Assembly: GCA_018881555.1 (NCBI GenBank)
Contig: JACAXG010000008.1
Coordinates: forward strand, 12,057,316 to 12,121,315
From: Amblyornis subalaris
Taxonomy: Eukaryota > Chordata > Aves > Passeriformes > Ptilonorhynchidae
Direction of reading: 5' to 3'
DNA length: 64,000 nucleotides
The notes beneath the pieces were generated by a model. That model worked only from the letters and a program-made list of their open reading frames with translations. It searched no databases and was not told the origin of the DNA. Numbering within the stretch: the first letter of the stretch is position 1; the number at the start of each line of letters is the position of its first letter. Both the position numbers and the translations under genes were made by a program. Shown one piece after another: positions 28,001 through 43,000 of this stretch.

Positions 28001-31000
28001 ATTGTTTGGAGATAGCGAGGGTTGGGTCATTCTGGAGTATTTCCATGGCTTCATCAGCCCTTCCAAATTTACCATGCAAGTTTCACACAGTTATTACAGG
28101 CTAGTGCTAAATTAATAGATGTACAGCTAATGCTAGCTCAGCCCCCGCCAGCCTTGTTTAGACNGCCACGCACCACAGCCCAAGCGGCTGCGAGGAGAAC
28201 GCAAAGCATCGCAGGAATTTCCCCGTGCCCAAGCCGGGAGGTGCTGCGTGGTTGGGAGCTGTGAGGTATGACCGATGGCCATCCCCTCCCTCTGCCCACA
28301 TCCCAGCCACAGCTTGGGGCCAACAGGAGGATGTACAACACCAAAGCCCCCCATGGGAAAGGGAGAAAACATCCGCTGTGCAGCTGCCATGGGGAAGGTG
28401 ACCATGCAGGAGTCCTTGCAGTTCAGATCCCACCTGTCCAAAGGGGAAAAGATGAGGGACCTTACCAAGAGTCTAGAGAGAAGCAACTACACTCATGTTG
28501 AAAGCCTCCCTTTCCCCAGGCCTCTACAACTGCACCGTCAACTTCCCCAAATCCACGTATTTTACACATCTGCTTCCTCTCCTTTACCCTCTTGCAAGGA
28601 CTGCTAGCAGAGGCTGTGCTCCCTGCGCTGCTTAAAGACAAGAGCTGACTCAACCACAACACTCCTATTCCCTTCCAGCCAGGCAGGCAGAGAACATCAC
28701 CACTCTGACTCCTGGGAACAATGCTATTATGGTAGTAACCTTTAAACAAAATAACAAGACAATAAACTAAAGGAACAATCTCCCACCCACCACCTCCTCC
28801 AGGCAAACTCTGCCAAGCCAGACACCGTGATCTGTAGCAAAGATTTCTGGAGATGAGCATCACAAAGCCACTGAGCATGCACAAAAGCAGCAGCCTGACT
28901 AAAATACTCCAAGAGCCCAACCTCCTCCCTTGGCAGCTGGTATGAAACTGCCCCAGCCTCCCACCTTATGCTGACTGTGGAAGAGCTGAAGAGAGGCTCA
29001 GCACAAGTGCCCTCACCAAGTACTTCAGCCAGTTCAGTCCCAGGAGCAAAGCCACTGAGAGGAAATTTGCACCTCAAATTTTGCTTAAGTTTTGAGATGC
29101 AAATATTGAACATACCTGAAAATCCCAAGCAATGACAAGCACACGCCAAGACCTCTGCTCCTCTGGAGCTAGTGAGAAAGTTTATATTTCAGTAGGTCTC
29201 CTCCTAGGCTACTGCATAACCAGTGGAAGAAAGCAATGCTGCTTCCTCCACTTTGTATTTTCAAAGCACACAGGAAATCCACTAACTGAGCTGTTAAAAT
29301 CTCAAGGAGCCCTTTCAGCACAGGGCTAAGCTGGAAGCCCTTCAACTGCATCCTCAGTGCCACCCAGACAGAAACAGTTTTTGTCAGCCAAGGAATTTGT
29401 CTTCCCCCTTTTTGGCAAGCAACCAAACCACAGACCAGATAAAGACAGGGAATCAGCATGGAGAAAGGGCTGTAAGGTGCCCCATTTGCTCAGCCCATAA
29501 TGCATAGGCTTGAGAACGGAGCTGGTTTGACTGCCAAAGAACAAAAATGAATACTGAGGAGAAAAATGGGGTTTGCAGCGATTGCTGCNTTTGGCATGAG
29601 CCAGAGCTACCTTTCATCTCCCCAAACTCACAGTTCTTCCAGTGTAAAACAAGCCTCATCTGCTAAAGGTGACAGCGTATCAGTGCCTTATAAACACAGT
29701 GCCTCCAAACACTTAGCCCAGAGAGATGAAGAAAAACTACAGCGCACGTGTTCATCTGTAGGAGGAATAAAAAATCTCCATGCTCATCCTTGCTTGGCGC
29801 CTTTAGCCCTAACATCCAGCTACACCTACACAGTGAAATCAGGCACATCACTCATCCCCAACAGCCACTGCCTCCATCCTGGGCTGCTGCTTTGAAGCCT
29901 CACTGACGCGGCACTGTAACCTTGGAACTGTGTGTTGCTGAGATAAAAAAAGATCTGCTCTAAATCATATTTCCTGCAATTTGCCTTTAATTCATCATGA
30001 TAAGCAACACTCAGACAAAGCAGGATCTTTGGGGTTTTTTTTGGTTTTTGTTTTGTTTTGAGTAGTATAAATAGGCAGCCACAGCAGATAAAATGCTTAA
30101 GGACCAACGTTCTTGTTGTGCAGACATAACAAAGGGGAAATGAAGCAGTGCTGAGTCCTTGGAGGGAGCTCTGCTGCTCCTGTCAAAACTGCTTTTCAAA
30201 GTATTCTCCAGGGAGCCTGCAACTCTTTTAGAAAGTTGCCAAGAGATAGTCACACAGCATAAAGTGGATTTTGCATGCTACCATAATACCATGGACCTTC
30301 AGGGTTCCAAAAAGCATCACAAGTGTAAATGGCAGAGGGACTGTTCCAGATTTCTTACACAGAGACGCCAACACCACACTGCAGTAATCCCAGGCCAGCA
30401 GCACAAACACTTGAATTGTAAATTCAGCTGCAAAGGCATTTTATTCAACAGGACAAGCCACACTACCAAAGGAGGAACCTAGAAAGTGTCCAGCCACTGT
30501 TACCTGATAGAGACCTTCATCCTCCTCCTCAAACTCGGTGTTGGGAAGGCTGTGGTGTCGCTCGTACCCTGTCCGGCACACGCCATTGGGCTGCCGTGCC
30601 ACATCCAGGTGGTGATCACTGGTGGACTGCGTCATGACCGTCCCCTGCGGGGTGGGAGAGTGGCTTTTACGGGACACAGTCTCCTTCCGGTGATGGATCA
30701 GTTTTCTGGAACAGAATGATGACATCAGGAAGAGCAAAGCTCAAGGGAGCGACCATGCTGCAACATTTAAATTATATTTTTTAATTATTTATTGCATTTG
30801 GGCTATATATACCAGAATGGGCTACATTAGTCTGAACACCAACTCCAGTTTCATTAACAACTAAGGAAGCACTTCTGGGGGAGGAAGGAAGAGGCTTTGC
30901 AACAGCCCATAATTTATTCATCAGTTCACTGGAGAAAAATGCCTCTTCCTCGGGGGAGAGTCACATATTGCATTGCAAGCTTCAGAAATTGCGTGCACTT

Positions 31001-34000
31001 TAGAATTGCTGTTCAACTGAGATTAAACCAGCATGCCTCAGCACAGAGTGTGAGGTGTCAGAGAAAAACAAAAATTCTCCTCACAATCAATTATTTGAGA
31101 ACATATTAAGGGCCTTGTGCCACATGCCAACAACCCCTACAATTCCTGGCTGGTAGAGCAGTGAAAATGCAGCCAGAAAGGTTTTGGATTTCTCCTCCAA
31201 GCCTACAATGTGGCTGACAGTCTCCTCTTCTTGGCACGCACAGTGATAGAGGGGCAAGGCCAAAGCTCTGCTTTGCTGGACACAGTTGTCAGGAGGAGCA
31301 GCAGTAGCTGCCAGCTCAAACACTGGGAAGCTCTCCGAGTGCAGCAGCACTTTGCAGCACAGGGGCTCAAATCAATGACATCCAACATCCCCCAAGGACA
31401 GAATGACAAGCCTCACATGCTGACCACCCTCCACCCGCTGACCACCCTCCACCCGCCAGCTCTCCTGTCATACTTACTGGAGGACATCTCTCTGCTCCAG
31501 GTTGTACTTTCCCCCATTCTTCATGGCCGCGTTGTGCACAGCCTCAATGGCACGGTCAATGGACTGGAGAACCACATCCTGCTCCAGCACCTGAGAAACA
31601 ACATCCCCCATGTCATTGTGCCGCTTCAGCTGAGGTTCTTCTGCCCCAGAGCTTATGACAGGAGAGACTACAGTACAGTAAACTCCCAGAGTTTATGATT
31701 GGAAAAGAAAGTCACTGTTACAAGCAGCAAAGTCCAACGATCCCTACAGGAAGACCAAAGACACAGCTTCAGGACCATGCAGCAGCCTTGAATATTTAGC
31801 CTCTCGCAGGAAGGTTTTGAGATCCCACTGCAAAGCCCAGCTTATCCCAAGCCCAATTATTCCTGCTCTTGCTGCCCTGCTATGGAACAAACNCAGAGCT
31901 GTGAATGTGACAGAGTTGAAATCTGGTGGCCTCCAAAGTCTGTTGACTCTGGATTTGATTTTTTTGCTCACTTTTTTCTTGATGGCTTTTATATTTGTTT
32001 TGTAACTTGAAGCATCTTTTCCAAATCTCCACCCAAACTGTCACTCCAACATTTATTCCTCCCGCCAGCCAGTTTAGTACTTGTTACTGCAGTTGAAAAT
32101 AAACAGCAGCCTTGAAANAAGAAATACCAAAGACGCCACTCCCTGGGCTCGCAGAGGAGGCTGGGACAGCTGTAGTGAAGGGGAACAGAAAGATAAAGCC
32201 AGTTTCTACACTTGTGACACTCTTTAAGGCTTTGTGTATCAACAGTTGACAGGCCTCCAGGAGAAAAGACCTTTACAGGACTAAGGCAGAAGGCAAAGGA
32301 CACACTACTGAGTCTTTGAGCCACAGGTCTCCCATAAGCTGCCACTGGTGCCTGCACCATCCCTTCGGTCCCACTGCTCCAGCCTCAGCCCANGCACAAG
32401 GGGAGGAGGGGAATGCTGGGGCTCCAGTGCTCACTGCAGCTGTTTGAACACTAAACCACCCTTTATCTTCACTTGCTTTGGCCCCCCTCCCTGCATCAGA
32501 GCAACTATTTATCCAGCCAAGGAGCGGCTGGAATCTCATCAAGGATGCACCTTAATTGGCCTTAGGGGGCTGCAGAGCACAGAAGGCAAGCCCTCCACGC
32601 CAGGGCCGAAAGTGCCTGCCTCCATAGCACTGGCATGCAGTTTTCTGATAACATGCTATGTATTATTTATATCCTGATTAATTGCTTAACCAAATGTGAA
32701 TTAACATCTACCGCAGACTGTGGGGAAAAAAACAAGGTGTGGATGAGAGGCGTCTTCTGCCATGCTCAGCTTTGAAAAATTTAGAAGGGGTTTTTTTGTT
32801 GGTTTGTTTTCCCAAGAAAGAAAAATAGGGAAGAAAACAACTGGGGAAAACTTTAAAAATAAAACCAAATTTGTTAAAGTATCAGGTCAAGAACAAAACT
32901 ACCACTCAGAACTCAACTTTGGGATGAAGCCTCCAAGCAGCCCCATATGGCCTAGGGAGCATTTCACCACTTCTAACTACAGAACTAAGTAAGGAAACAG
33001 AGCAAAGCACATTTGAACACATTCCAAGGAGGGTTGGAAGGAACAGCAAGTTATTTCAGCAAATTCGCCTCATTTTCTGAGAAGATAAGAGAAAATTGCA
33101 GCAAGCAATTCCCTCTCTCTGGGAAAGCTGAGCAGTGCAGAAGTCTCCGGCACTGCTGTCCCCAGGGGAATGCCAGTGCTGCTCTGAGCGCCACAGACCC
33201 CTGCCCTCCGCACAGCCCACTCACCCCTCCTGCACTGCCACAAGTCCCCACCCCAAAATTCAACACAACTCCTGCTACAACCTCGAAACACCAGCTCTAG
33301 TGCACTCCCTGGTGCTCTTGTAGTCCTTCCACATTCACCACCATCCCTTCCAAAACCAGCACCTTCACAAGGTGCACCCCTTTGTGTTGCCTTCTCCCAC
33401 TCTTCACAGCCCACCAGACTTTCACCTATGTGGGTTTCAACCCTTTCTCAGTCTGATCATCCCAGGGAAGATGGCAGTACAGAGCACTGAATCCTGCTGA
33501 ACAGCTCAGTGTCTCTGCCCTCTCCAGAGGGCACATTGGCACCATCCGCAATCCACTGGAATCCACAGGCTGGAATCACAGAATGGTTTGGGTTGGAAGG
33601 GATCTTAGAGTTCCTCTGGTTCCAACCCCCCGCCATGAGTAGGAATGTCACCCACTAGACCAGGTTACTTGTCCAACCTGGCCTTGAACACTTCCAGGGA
33701 TGGGACATTCACAACTTCTCTGGGCAACCTGTTCCAGTGCCTCATCACTCTCCAGTTAAAGAATCTCTCCNTAACATCTAATGTAAATCTCTCCTGTTTT
33801 AGTTTAAAACCATTCCCCTTGTCCTATCACTACCTGCCTGTATAAAAAGTCATTCTCCATCTTTTTATAAGCTCTCTTTAAGCACTAGAGGCAATGAGGT
33901 TTCCCCAAAGCCTTCTCTTCAGGCTGCACAACCCTACTCTCTCAGCCTTGTCTCCATAGGAGAAGTGCTCCTATTGAGCTGCTCCTTGCTGTGCAATGCC

Positions 34001-37000
34001 ATCTATTACGGAAAGGGTGCTTCCTTTCTGATAAAACAGCATTTTCACACTAATGCAGCAGTGCTGTGACAATTGGCTTTTAGCTGCTGTGCTCTTTCCT
34101 TTGTTTCTGCTCCCCAACCCTCTATTAACAGGGCCCTGTCAAAGGGCTGGAATAAAAAAGCAGCATTAACTTGCCACTTGCACTTTATGACATTGTTGAT
34201 GCTGTTCATAAATCATCTCCCTTGCTCAGCTGAGCTGGGGAGGGGGGGAATGGCAGGGTCTTCAGCAGAGGGGCTGCCTCACATTCTAGGTTTGTAGGAC
34301 ACCCAGCATCCGGGATCCCCTGCACTGTAGTCATAAATTTAAAAAATAGAAATCAGTATCCTGGATAGACCATGTGATTCAAAGGAATCTGCATGCTCCT
34401 CAGGTTAACCAAAATGGCATTGCTTTGTTTGAGGAGGATGGATGAAAAAGCACATTGCAGTTGAAAGGAACAGGTTGCAAGTGGGCAAAAGTCAGGTTTG
34501 CCACGGTCTCATCCATGATCTCCTCATCCCTAGGACTCAAGGGATTATGCGCCCACAGCAAATCAGGGCAGTGCCTTGGTGTTCTCCCCAGGCAGTGTAG
34601 GGAGATCAGTAACACTGCAGGACAGGGAATTCCTGCCTGCATCCAGCACTCATGCCTGAGGATGCGGGCAGCTGGGTCAGAGGCAGGCAGGGGTCCTGAG
34701 CAGTACATCCAGGCAGCTCACACACCCACAGGCAGCCCTGGCCACACACAGCTCTACAGCCTGCAAAGGAGAGAGGCCACAAAGCAGCAGCAGGAGCAGA
34801 GCCCTGAAGCACAGGCAGGAGCTGGGTGATCTGAAGCCCCACAGAGTCCTGCACTGTGATCCTGCCCCGTCCCATGCTCTGGGATGCAGAGACAAAAACC
34901 TGCTTGTAAGCTAAGGCTCACATGGAAGCAAGCGGATGCATGAAAAGGGCACTGCTGTACAGAGTGCTGTCAGAGGAGACATACCAAGCAAAGCCCAGGA
35001 ATTCAGCTGGATTTACTGAGGCTGCACAGTGGGGGTTGGCAGAGCCCCGAGCAACCAGTGCAGCACGCGAGCTGTTAACTGTGTCCTTCACCAGTTACCG
35101 GCTCACCGGGCACAGGCACGGCCACGCCAGNCACCCTGGGAAGGTGGAGAAGGCAGCAGGGACAGAGCAGGGACAGGTGACAGTGACAGGGCAGGGACAA
35201 TGCTGGCAGTGGAAGGGACCGGCCCTTACAGGGTGAGCGCAGGGGTCTCCTCGATCAGTGTGGGGTGACAGCGCCCAGGCTGTGGCCAACAGGCATCAAT
35301 AGGACACCACCTTCTGCCCAACATACCATGAAGATCAAGGGGTATTTGCTGAGGTATTGATACACATTCCCACCAGCACCTCACCCCAGAAAGGAGTGGC
35401 CACCACCCCTCTCTCAGGTATTTCTGGTTTAATCAAACAAAACACTGCAGCAGAGAAGTGCTGGGCTCTATAACCGGCCCATCCCCACCAGCCTGGCTAC
35501 TGCCACGAGGCAGGGGAAGAGCTGAGCAGTGACTCTTGGGGATCACAGGCCAGACTGGCTATGGGGCACTGTATCAGAGTACTGGGGGCACCGCCAGCAC
35601 CCTGCAGGCAAGCTACCCTGCAGGAACAAGGTACTGCTCAATTAGAGCCATGAATATCAGCCAGGAAACTGAATTTCTTCCTTCATAGCCTGCTGTAGGA
35701 GACTCACAGAAGCATCAATAAATCATTATTTCCTCGCTCCTTGCTAATAACATGAGCAAACAAAGGGTCTCCCCAGAGCCTGCTGCCAGTTTCCTCCTCA
35801 CCTGACGAGGACAGAGCCAGACCTCAGCACAGCCTTGAGGTGCTCTGCACATCCCAAGGTGGGTGAGGAAGGATGCCCTTCCCAGGGCCAAAGACAAGCT
35901 TTTATGCATCCTTCCAGAATGACCTGTGGGTACCTAAGCATGGCCAACACAGGGCATGGTCCTGCACAGGCAGGAATGCATCTACCCTTGTGCCTCACTC
36001 TGCTCTCACCCTCACTGCCCCAGGAACAATCTCCCCAAAGAGAGCACGCCTGCACAGGACATGTCACACAGGCTGGTGAGAGACCTGAGCAATTCAGAAG
36101 ACACTACAGGTGTTCTTGTTGCACATGCAGCACAACCTCCTCTCCCATTCTCCTGGGGCTATTGAAAATGTTACCCCCTTTCTTTGTTTTTAGTCTTTCC
36201 ACACGTACCACTGGCGTTGTTTAAATGCACTCATACAGAAGAACTTGCTCAACAGTCTAGAATAATCATACCTTTCAGAAAAGCATTTTCTAGACAAACA
36301 GGCTGACAGCTGCATCAGCTCAGACAGGCTGAGCCACTCTGCGTGCNCGAGGCTCCCACATTTATGAAAGTGGCCCATTAACGTATGGCAGGCATTTCTT
36401 TGCCTCCGCAGGGGGCTGATCCAAGAAAACATGGATTTTTTTTTTCGTCCTGCCTCCCCAGTTTTTAGTGATCAAGGGCGTTTGCTCTTCTGCATATGCA
36501 GGAATTGGTGCTCTCATGCCTGCAGCTGCCTCTGCAGCCAGAGGGGTGCTCAGGCAGGGCTGCTCATCTTCACCCTCATCTCAATTGCCCCAGCTTTCAC
36601 AACACGACAACAAAGGACAGACAAAGTTTTGTCTCCAGTGACAGCTCAGTTTTCATGCAGCTGCACTGACATGGACCACTGGTGAAATTAGTATATTTAT
36701 CCNGCTGGCGTACACAGGCACAGCCTGGTTCTTTGTTACTCAAATCAGAGAGGAACGCCACCTCTTAGGTCACATGCCCTTCACCCCCAGTCACCGCCAG
36801 ACTGTCTGCATGCTTATTCCTTCCAGATTTAAATGATCGCGGCACCCATTTACAAAAATCAACTATCCTTTGTCTGCGGCAGAGTGATGTGCCAGATCAG
36901 NGTCTCCCCCTCAGGACCACACAGCTCAAACAAATGAGCTGAATTTTGGTTCTTTGCATTGCTGGGGTAAATACAGCTCCTTTCTCTTCCCCTTTTTGCA

Positions 37001-40000
37001 GCCCAACTCAGAAATTGTTAGTCCCCNGGCTGTTGGCTAAGACATATGCATTAACTTATTCTTGCCAGCACGAAGATATTGTGCCTCACGGCACTCAAAA
37101 ACACACAATAAAAATGCAAGTGAAACAATGGGCAACTGCCCTGGTTACTGAGCAAACAAGATGAGAAAAGCTCCAAACAAACCTGCAGCATCTCTGACTC
37201 GCTAGTGAGAAAACAAAGACATGGCTGAGCTCCCCTGACAAAGAGGCAGCCCNGAAGCAGCCCAGGAATTCCTGCTGATCTGCTGTAGTGCGTTTCTAGC
37301 GGATCGGTGTTTTTCCACTGAGTGCTGACAGCAGCCACTCGAGCGGACAGCCTGCACAAATGGGAAATGAAGAGAAAGGATAGCCAGGGAAAGGGCTTAA
37401 GCCGTGCAAATCACGCTAAAGCAAAAGCCAGAGCTCCTGGCAAAGAGATATACTAACTAGGGACAGTACAGGCACAAGAGGCATTTGGAACAAACAGAAC
37501 CCTGAAGGCAACAGAGGGATGGATGCACAGCAACCAAACCTCAACCGATTTCTCTCCCAGCAGCANGAAGCTTTGGAGTCGGAGAGAAGGGGGTAGAGAC
37601 AGGCTGAGGGACAACAGAATGCATGCAACCCACCACTGCACGCTTGTACTTCCCAAGGTGGAAATGCTTCATCCCGGGTCTCTCCAGCCATGCTCAGACC
37701 CTGTTTACTGGCCACGATGACCAGAACCAGTCAGTGATTCCTTCCCCTCATAATTCTGCACTCTCCAGTAACCAGAACACGCATCTCATGGCAAAACACT
37801 CTAAGAGGATAAAAGCAGAGACAGAAGTTTTTAAAATAAAGCAATGAACATATACTACATATCTTGCTGTTACCTGCTGCCTTAATTCCTACTGGTCTCA
37901 ATGCTTATGGGGACTTCTCTGGCTCAGCCTGCACCAAGTGAACAGCCACCACAAAATAGAGCTGCCCCTCTCCTTAGGATCACTTGTTCAGCATCATTTT
38001 GGCACACAATTGTCAAGACAAGTCAATATCTGACATGACCAATATGGCATCTGTGCAGGGAAACCTTACATTTCTACTGATATATACATAAATTACATAC
38101 ACATACACATATTAGAGTTATCATCTACACTGAAAAAGAAAACAGTAGATAGCCTCTGCTTTGAAGAAAGCTCAGGATTATGAACCAGGATGTATCACGG
38201 TAGAAGGAAAGATACTGCAGGGCAGCACTAGAAGTATACCAGGACTTTTGACATATTAGCATCTAAAGTTGAAAAAAAGCCCAACAGAAGGGGTGTTGCC
38301 AGCCTTTGCACAGTCTTCAGTTTGGTAGCCCAAAAAACTGCTACAAATGTTCTTTGCTCACTGAGGTTCAGCACAGCTCCAAGATCACTTGCACACAATT
38401 AGCAGAGGTCTATAAGAAAGCCCTTAATTAATTATGATCAAAAATGCAACTAATTTCTAAGTTCCCAGAGTGCTGGGAAAAGTGCAAGGTGCTAATCTCA
38501 GCCCANCTTTGTTTTGATTGAGTTGGCAAAACCATGGATGTGGGCTGAAGATGCAGCCACAGAAACTCTCTTTGCAGTTAATCAGGTTTGCCAAGCACTG
38601 CCAGAACAAGGAGCAGGGTCAGAGCCCANAGGAAGGAACAAGACTGGAAAACCATGCAAATCCTGGCACCTCTCCTGGCATTCCAAGAAGAAGGCTCAGT
38701 TTTCCCCCCCAATCTATTTCCATAGCAGAGATTGTAGCAAAATGCCAGAAAGGTGACAGTTATATAAAATTTAGGATAAGAAAATTCAAACTTCTGCCAC
38801 ATTCAAGAGAACTCTCTCCCTTCCCATTCACCTCTGCCATGGAGCACATTTCTGGCATATGAGGATCAAATAGGTAAAGTCTCCAAGGGTCAAGCAGGAA
38901 AAATTGCAATTAAGTTAGCAATTCAACTGATGCCCAAAGACAGATGCAGGAGAAGAGCACGTATGTGCATGTTAACTGAAAGGGACTTTCCTCCTGCATG
39001 CCACAGACTGGCACTGATGTAACAGCTTGCAGTTATGTGTTTGAGAAAGAGATAATAACTCATGATTCATCTTGCACAGGAATTTATGATTTATCAGCTT
39101 TTCTTCCCAAATCCTCCCTGTCCCATGACCAGCATTCTAGCAAGAGTCAGAAGGCAGCACACTGGAGTTATGATGTGCTTTGGGGATAATTATTGCATTG
39201 CCCAACCAAATTGGGAAAAACCATGGGCAAATTATAAAGTGTCTCTTATTAACTTCACAGAAAATGGGAGAATGGAAAATTAACTGGACCTGCTGTCTCA
39301 GTTCCAGTGAACATGGGAGGACAGACCTGGCGGCCAGCACAGGTGTACAACCCAGGAACACCAGCCAGGCACAAAGCAGAAGGGGCAAGGAGGGTGCACA
39401 GGCCACCATCTAAGGAAGCGCAGAGCCTGTGGGTTTGGGCATGGAGAACAAGTGCCACTTTCTGGTATGCATGGATATTAAAGCCACTAATGAGGGAAAA
39501 GAGCTTCCATCCTCAAGGGGCAACCACAGAAAAGTCACCAGCTAGTTTTAGTCCTGTACAGATGTAAATTGCACAAAACTGTAAACCAGACATGAATCCC
39601 CAAGATCTTTTGAGCAGCAGTGGGATCACAGCTGCCAGGCCTGGCTCAGCCGAGGCTCCTTCCTGCTAAGCTGTCACTGCAAGATGAAAACCTGTCTTGC
39701 ATTACCATGAGCAAACCTGAGAGAGGCCCTGGAAAGTCCTCCCCAAAGATCATTCCAGTTGAGAAGATCAAAGGCAGCTTGCTGCTGCAAGATCAGTTAA
39801 CAGTCTGGATAGAAAAGAATTTTTCTGTGTTTTGGAGTCTACATGCAGAGTAAATATCGCCTCTTCTGCCATGAAGGGATGCAGCTCCCCTGCACACCCA
39901 AAATAAAGAGAAAGCCAGCAGGGCAGGATCAGAACACACTAACTCATAGAGAAAATCCAGCACTTTCCTCTGTAATGAGCATTTCCCTTCCTCAAATTAC

Positions 40001-43000
40001 TAGTGCATCCTACCTGAAACTCAGCTTACCGCAGTTGTGGGATCAGATCACNTGTGACCTCCTCTGAAATAAAATGACCCCCAAACCACCATATGGAAAA
40101 ACCTGAGTATTTTTTACCAGGAGTAGAATTGCTTCAAGCAAACACAGAAAGGCTGGGTTTATGCTGCCCCTCTGCTCAGAGAGAGCAGCTCCACATTCTC
40201 ATGGAGCAAAATTTGTCCCAAGGAGAAGGGATCACTTGCCAACAGTACTTTTACCATCATCCCTTCACACAGCTCCTAAACACAAAAGATAAACCATGGT
40301 CCTTGAGGACTTCTCCTGCTGATGGTGTTTCAGGCCAGGGACCCAAGAGAGCAAGCGCATTTACAATGTTTCTACAAAGCAGGTNCCCATACAATGTTCG
40401 CACAGTAGGGATCTCACGAGCAACTTCTGCCCACAGCCCCCACTGGGTCACGGGCAGAGATATTTGAAACATCAGTATTAGGAAAACCCCAGGATATCCA
40501 ACCACTTTCTCCCCAAAATTTTCAGGCTGTCCTGACCAGCTCCCATCCNTCTGGAGGAAACACAGATCCTCTTTGGTGGACAGGTATTTCCCAACATGGG
40601 TATCCCAAACAAGCTTTCCACCTAAGGAGAACAGCATGTCCAGACTCAGCAGCCTCCCTCCCGCTACCAGGATCCCTCGTGACTTTAACCTGGTACAAAA
40701 TACTCATTCAGGGATTTAAATAAACAGTGTGACAGCCAGACGCCCAGTAAAAGATAACGCTCAAATGCTCATTTGCTTTCAGGTGGGCCACAGTGAAGGT
40801 AAGGCAAGAAGGAACATCCTCAGAAAGAAAATAGGCACTCCCCTGCCAGGGGTTTTGGTAGCTGTATATTTTGGCATGTTCAGAGTAGCACTATGGGAAT
40901 AGGGAATGTTATTCATGCTTTTGGCTTATCAGTGCTACACACAAGAATTACATGAAGTTAGGTGTGCCAGCTAATTATAGCAAAGCCATTTAAAGACTGT
41001 TGGGGGTACAGGGCAGGGCAGCAAGGGAAGGAGTATCAGAGGGGCTCAAATACTCCATACATGCTGCACTGTCAAGAGGGAGATCATACTAATTGGCCAC
41101 AGACAAAATACCCAAGTGTGCACACATCTTTGTTAGCTGAGAGCTGCTCCTGCAAGCACATTTATTCTTGGTAAAGTGGATGTTTCTGCTGATGTTTCTG
41201 TTCCTGATACTCACCAAATCCAGTGAGTCAACAGAATCGAGCTTTACTGGGACAATGATAAAACTAAAGCTAATTCATACCCCAAAATCAATGAAGGTAC
41301 CACTGAGATCTACAGCAGCGTCTTACACTGTTACATGTGTGATCATAAAGATAAGAGCACAAGCCAAAATAAACCCCAGAAAACTGTGAACTAAAGACCC
41401 TGCAGTTGCTTTTTGACTGGCAGACAGCACAACATCGTTCTTNTGTGCTGCAAAACTTCAACAGACTGACAGTTTCCATTGACCTACAAAAGTACCTTGA
41501 GAACTGCAAGTTTAGCTCTGTTTATCAGAGGAATGAGGCTAACTTGCTGGTATCTCCAGATTCAGTTCAAGAACAAATTCTGGGGTTTATTCAGTGGGGT
41601 TTTTTACCTCAAAAAAAGATTAAAGGGTTCAACTGGATTTGCTGACATTTCACCTATAAGGAAGTAAGAGGTGAGTCATGGAAGAAAAGCAATTCATTAG
41701 TGTCCCACTATCTGCAGGAGAAAAACAGCCTCTGCTTTAGCTGCAATTTATAATCCCATCTCCTTTCACAGCTTAGAGTGGCACAGGCTCCCCAGAAAAC
41801 ACAAAGAAATGGGGACAGGAGGGGAATGTCCTCTTCGGACATTGTGCTACAGGCAGCAAAATAGCCATAATCCTGTTTTCCTCACTTCCCAAGGCAATGA
41901 ACAAAAAACTTGCATTTGTTGGACTGTTCACCTCCCATGTGCAAAAGTTGCTCCCAGGGCTCATTACAGGATCGATGTCTTGCATCACTTCTTCATGTGT
42001 CCCATTCACCTGGGTCAGCACCCATCTCACTCAGTAGCACCAGTGAGAGCAAATCACTGTATTTCAGGAAATCATCCCAGCCCGTATCAAGGGGGACAAA
42101 TCCTGCAGCAATGGAGATGGCCAGGACTCAGCTCACCTGCTCTGTGGAGGAGGTCTGGAGCAGGACCCCTCCAGCGCACAAGGCCACCACGGGGCAGGGA
42201 AGGTGGTGGGAGCTGCCAGACAGCAAGCAAGGGGTGACAGGAATTCTCAAGATGTGTGGTTTGCACAACTCATGTGCATGTTTTCTCTCCCCCATCCCTC
42301 TAAACTCTTCTAGGCCAGGGCTGATCACTCTTCCACACTCCTAACTCCCTCCAGCACAACTCCAAGGTTTGTGTGCTCCTCCACAACCATCTACAGTCAC
42401 ATGAGACCAAACACTGCCAACAGGGGTTTTGTTGGGAGAACTTTTATGCTCATTCATTAACAGAATATTAATAGTGTTTAAAAGTTTTTAAAGTGACCAG
42501 AGCTCAATATCATCTTGAGATCTCAAGCTTGAGAATACAGCCAGTTCACATGTGTTCATGCATGTAGAAGGCTCAGATGCTGTCCCACATCACTGGGCAA
42601 TGCCTCTGAGGCAGCCTGAGACCACAGACAAGATGATGCTTCCAAAAACTGGATGCTGGAGGAGTTTCTTTCCATCCCTGATATAAGAAATGATACTTGA
42701 TAACAACTGCACAATTATTTCAATGCTTCTGCTATCTCTTGTCANCAAGCTAATGGGAGACAGACACATGAAATCAATTCAAAAAACAAACTAAAGGGGA
42801 TGCATTTTACAGTTCAAGTCAANAAAGGTGATTCTGGGGCAAAAACTTCATTACTTAGAACTCAGCACTTCAAGGGACATTGTTTTTTTGATGTCAAATG
42901 GAAAAAGTCTTCATCTATAAACACTTTGATTTGGGCAGGCTCAGGGAAGTCCCTAAGCTTCTGCAGTAAGTAGGTAATGAATTTTTTATGATCATCGTTC

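Noticed and set aside
30031..30060. T-rich G/T block as a retrocopy poly(A) tail
   Set aside because: No parent gene sequence or target-site duplication was recognised beside it.
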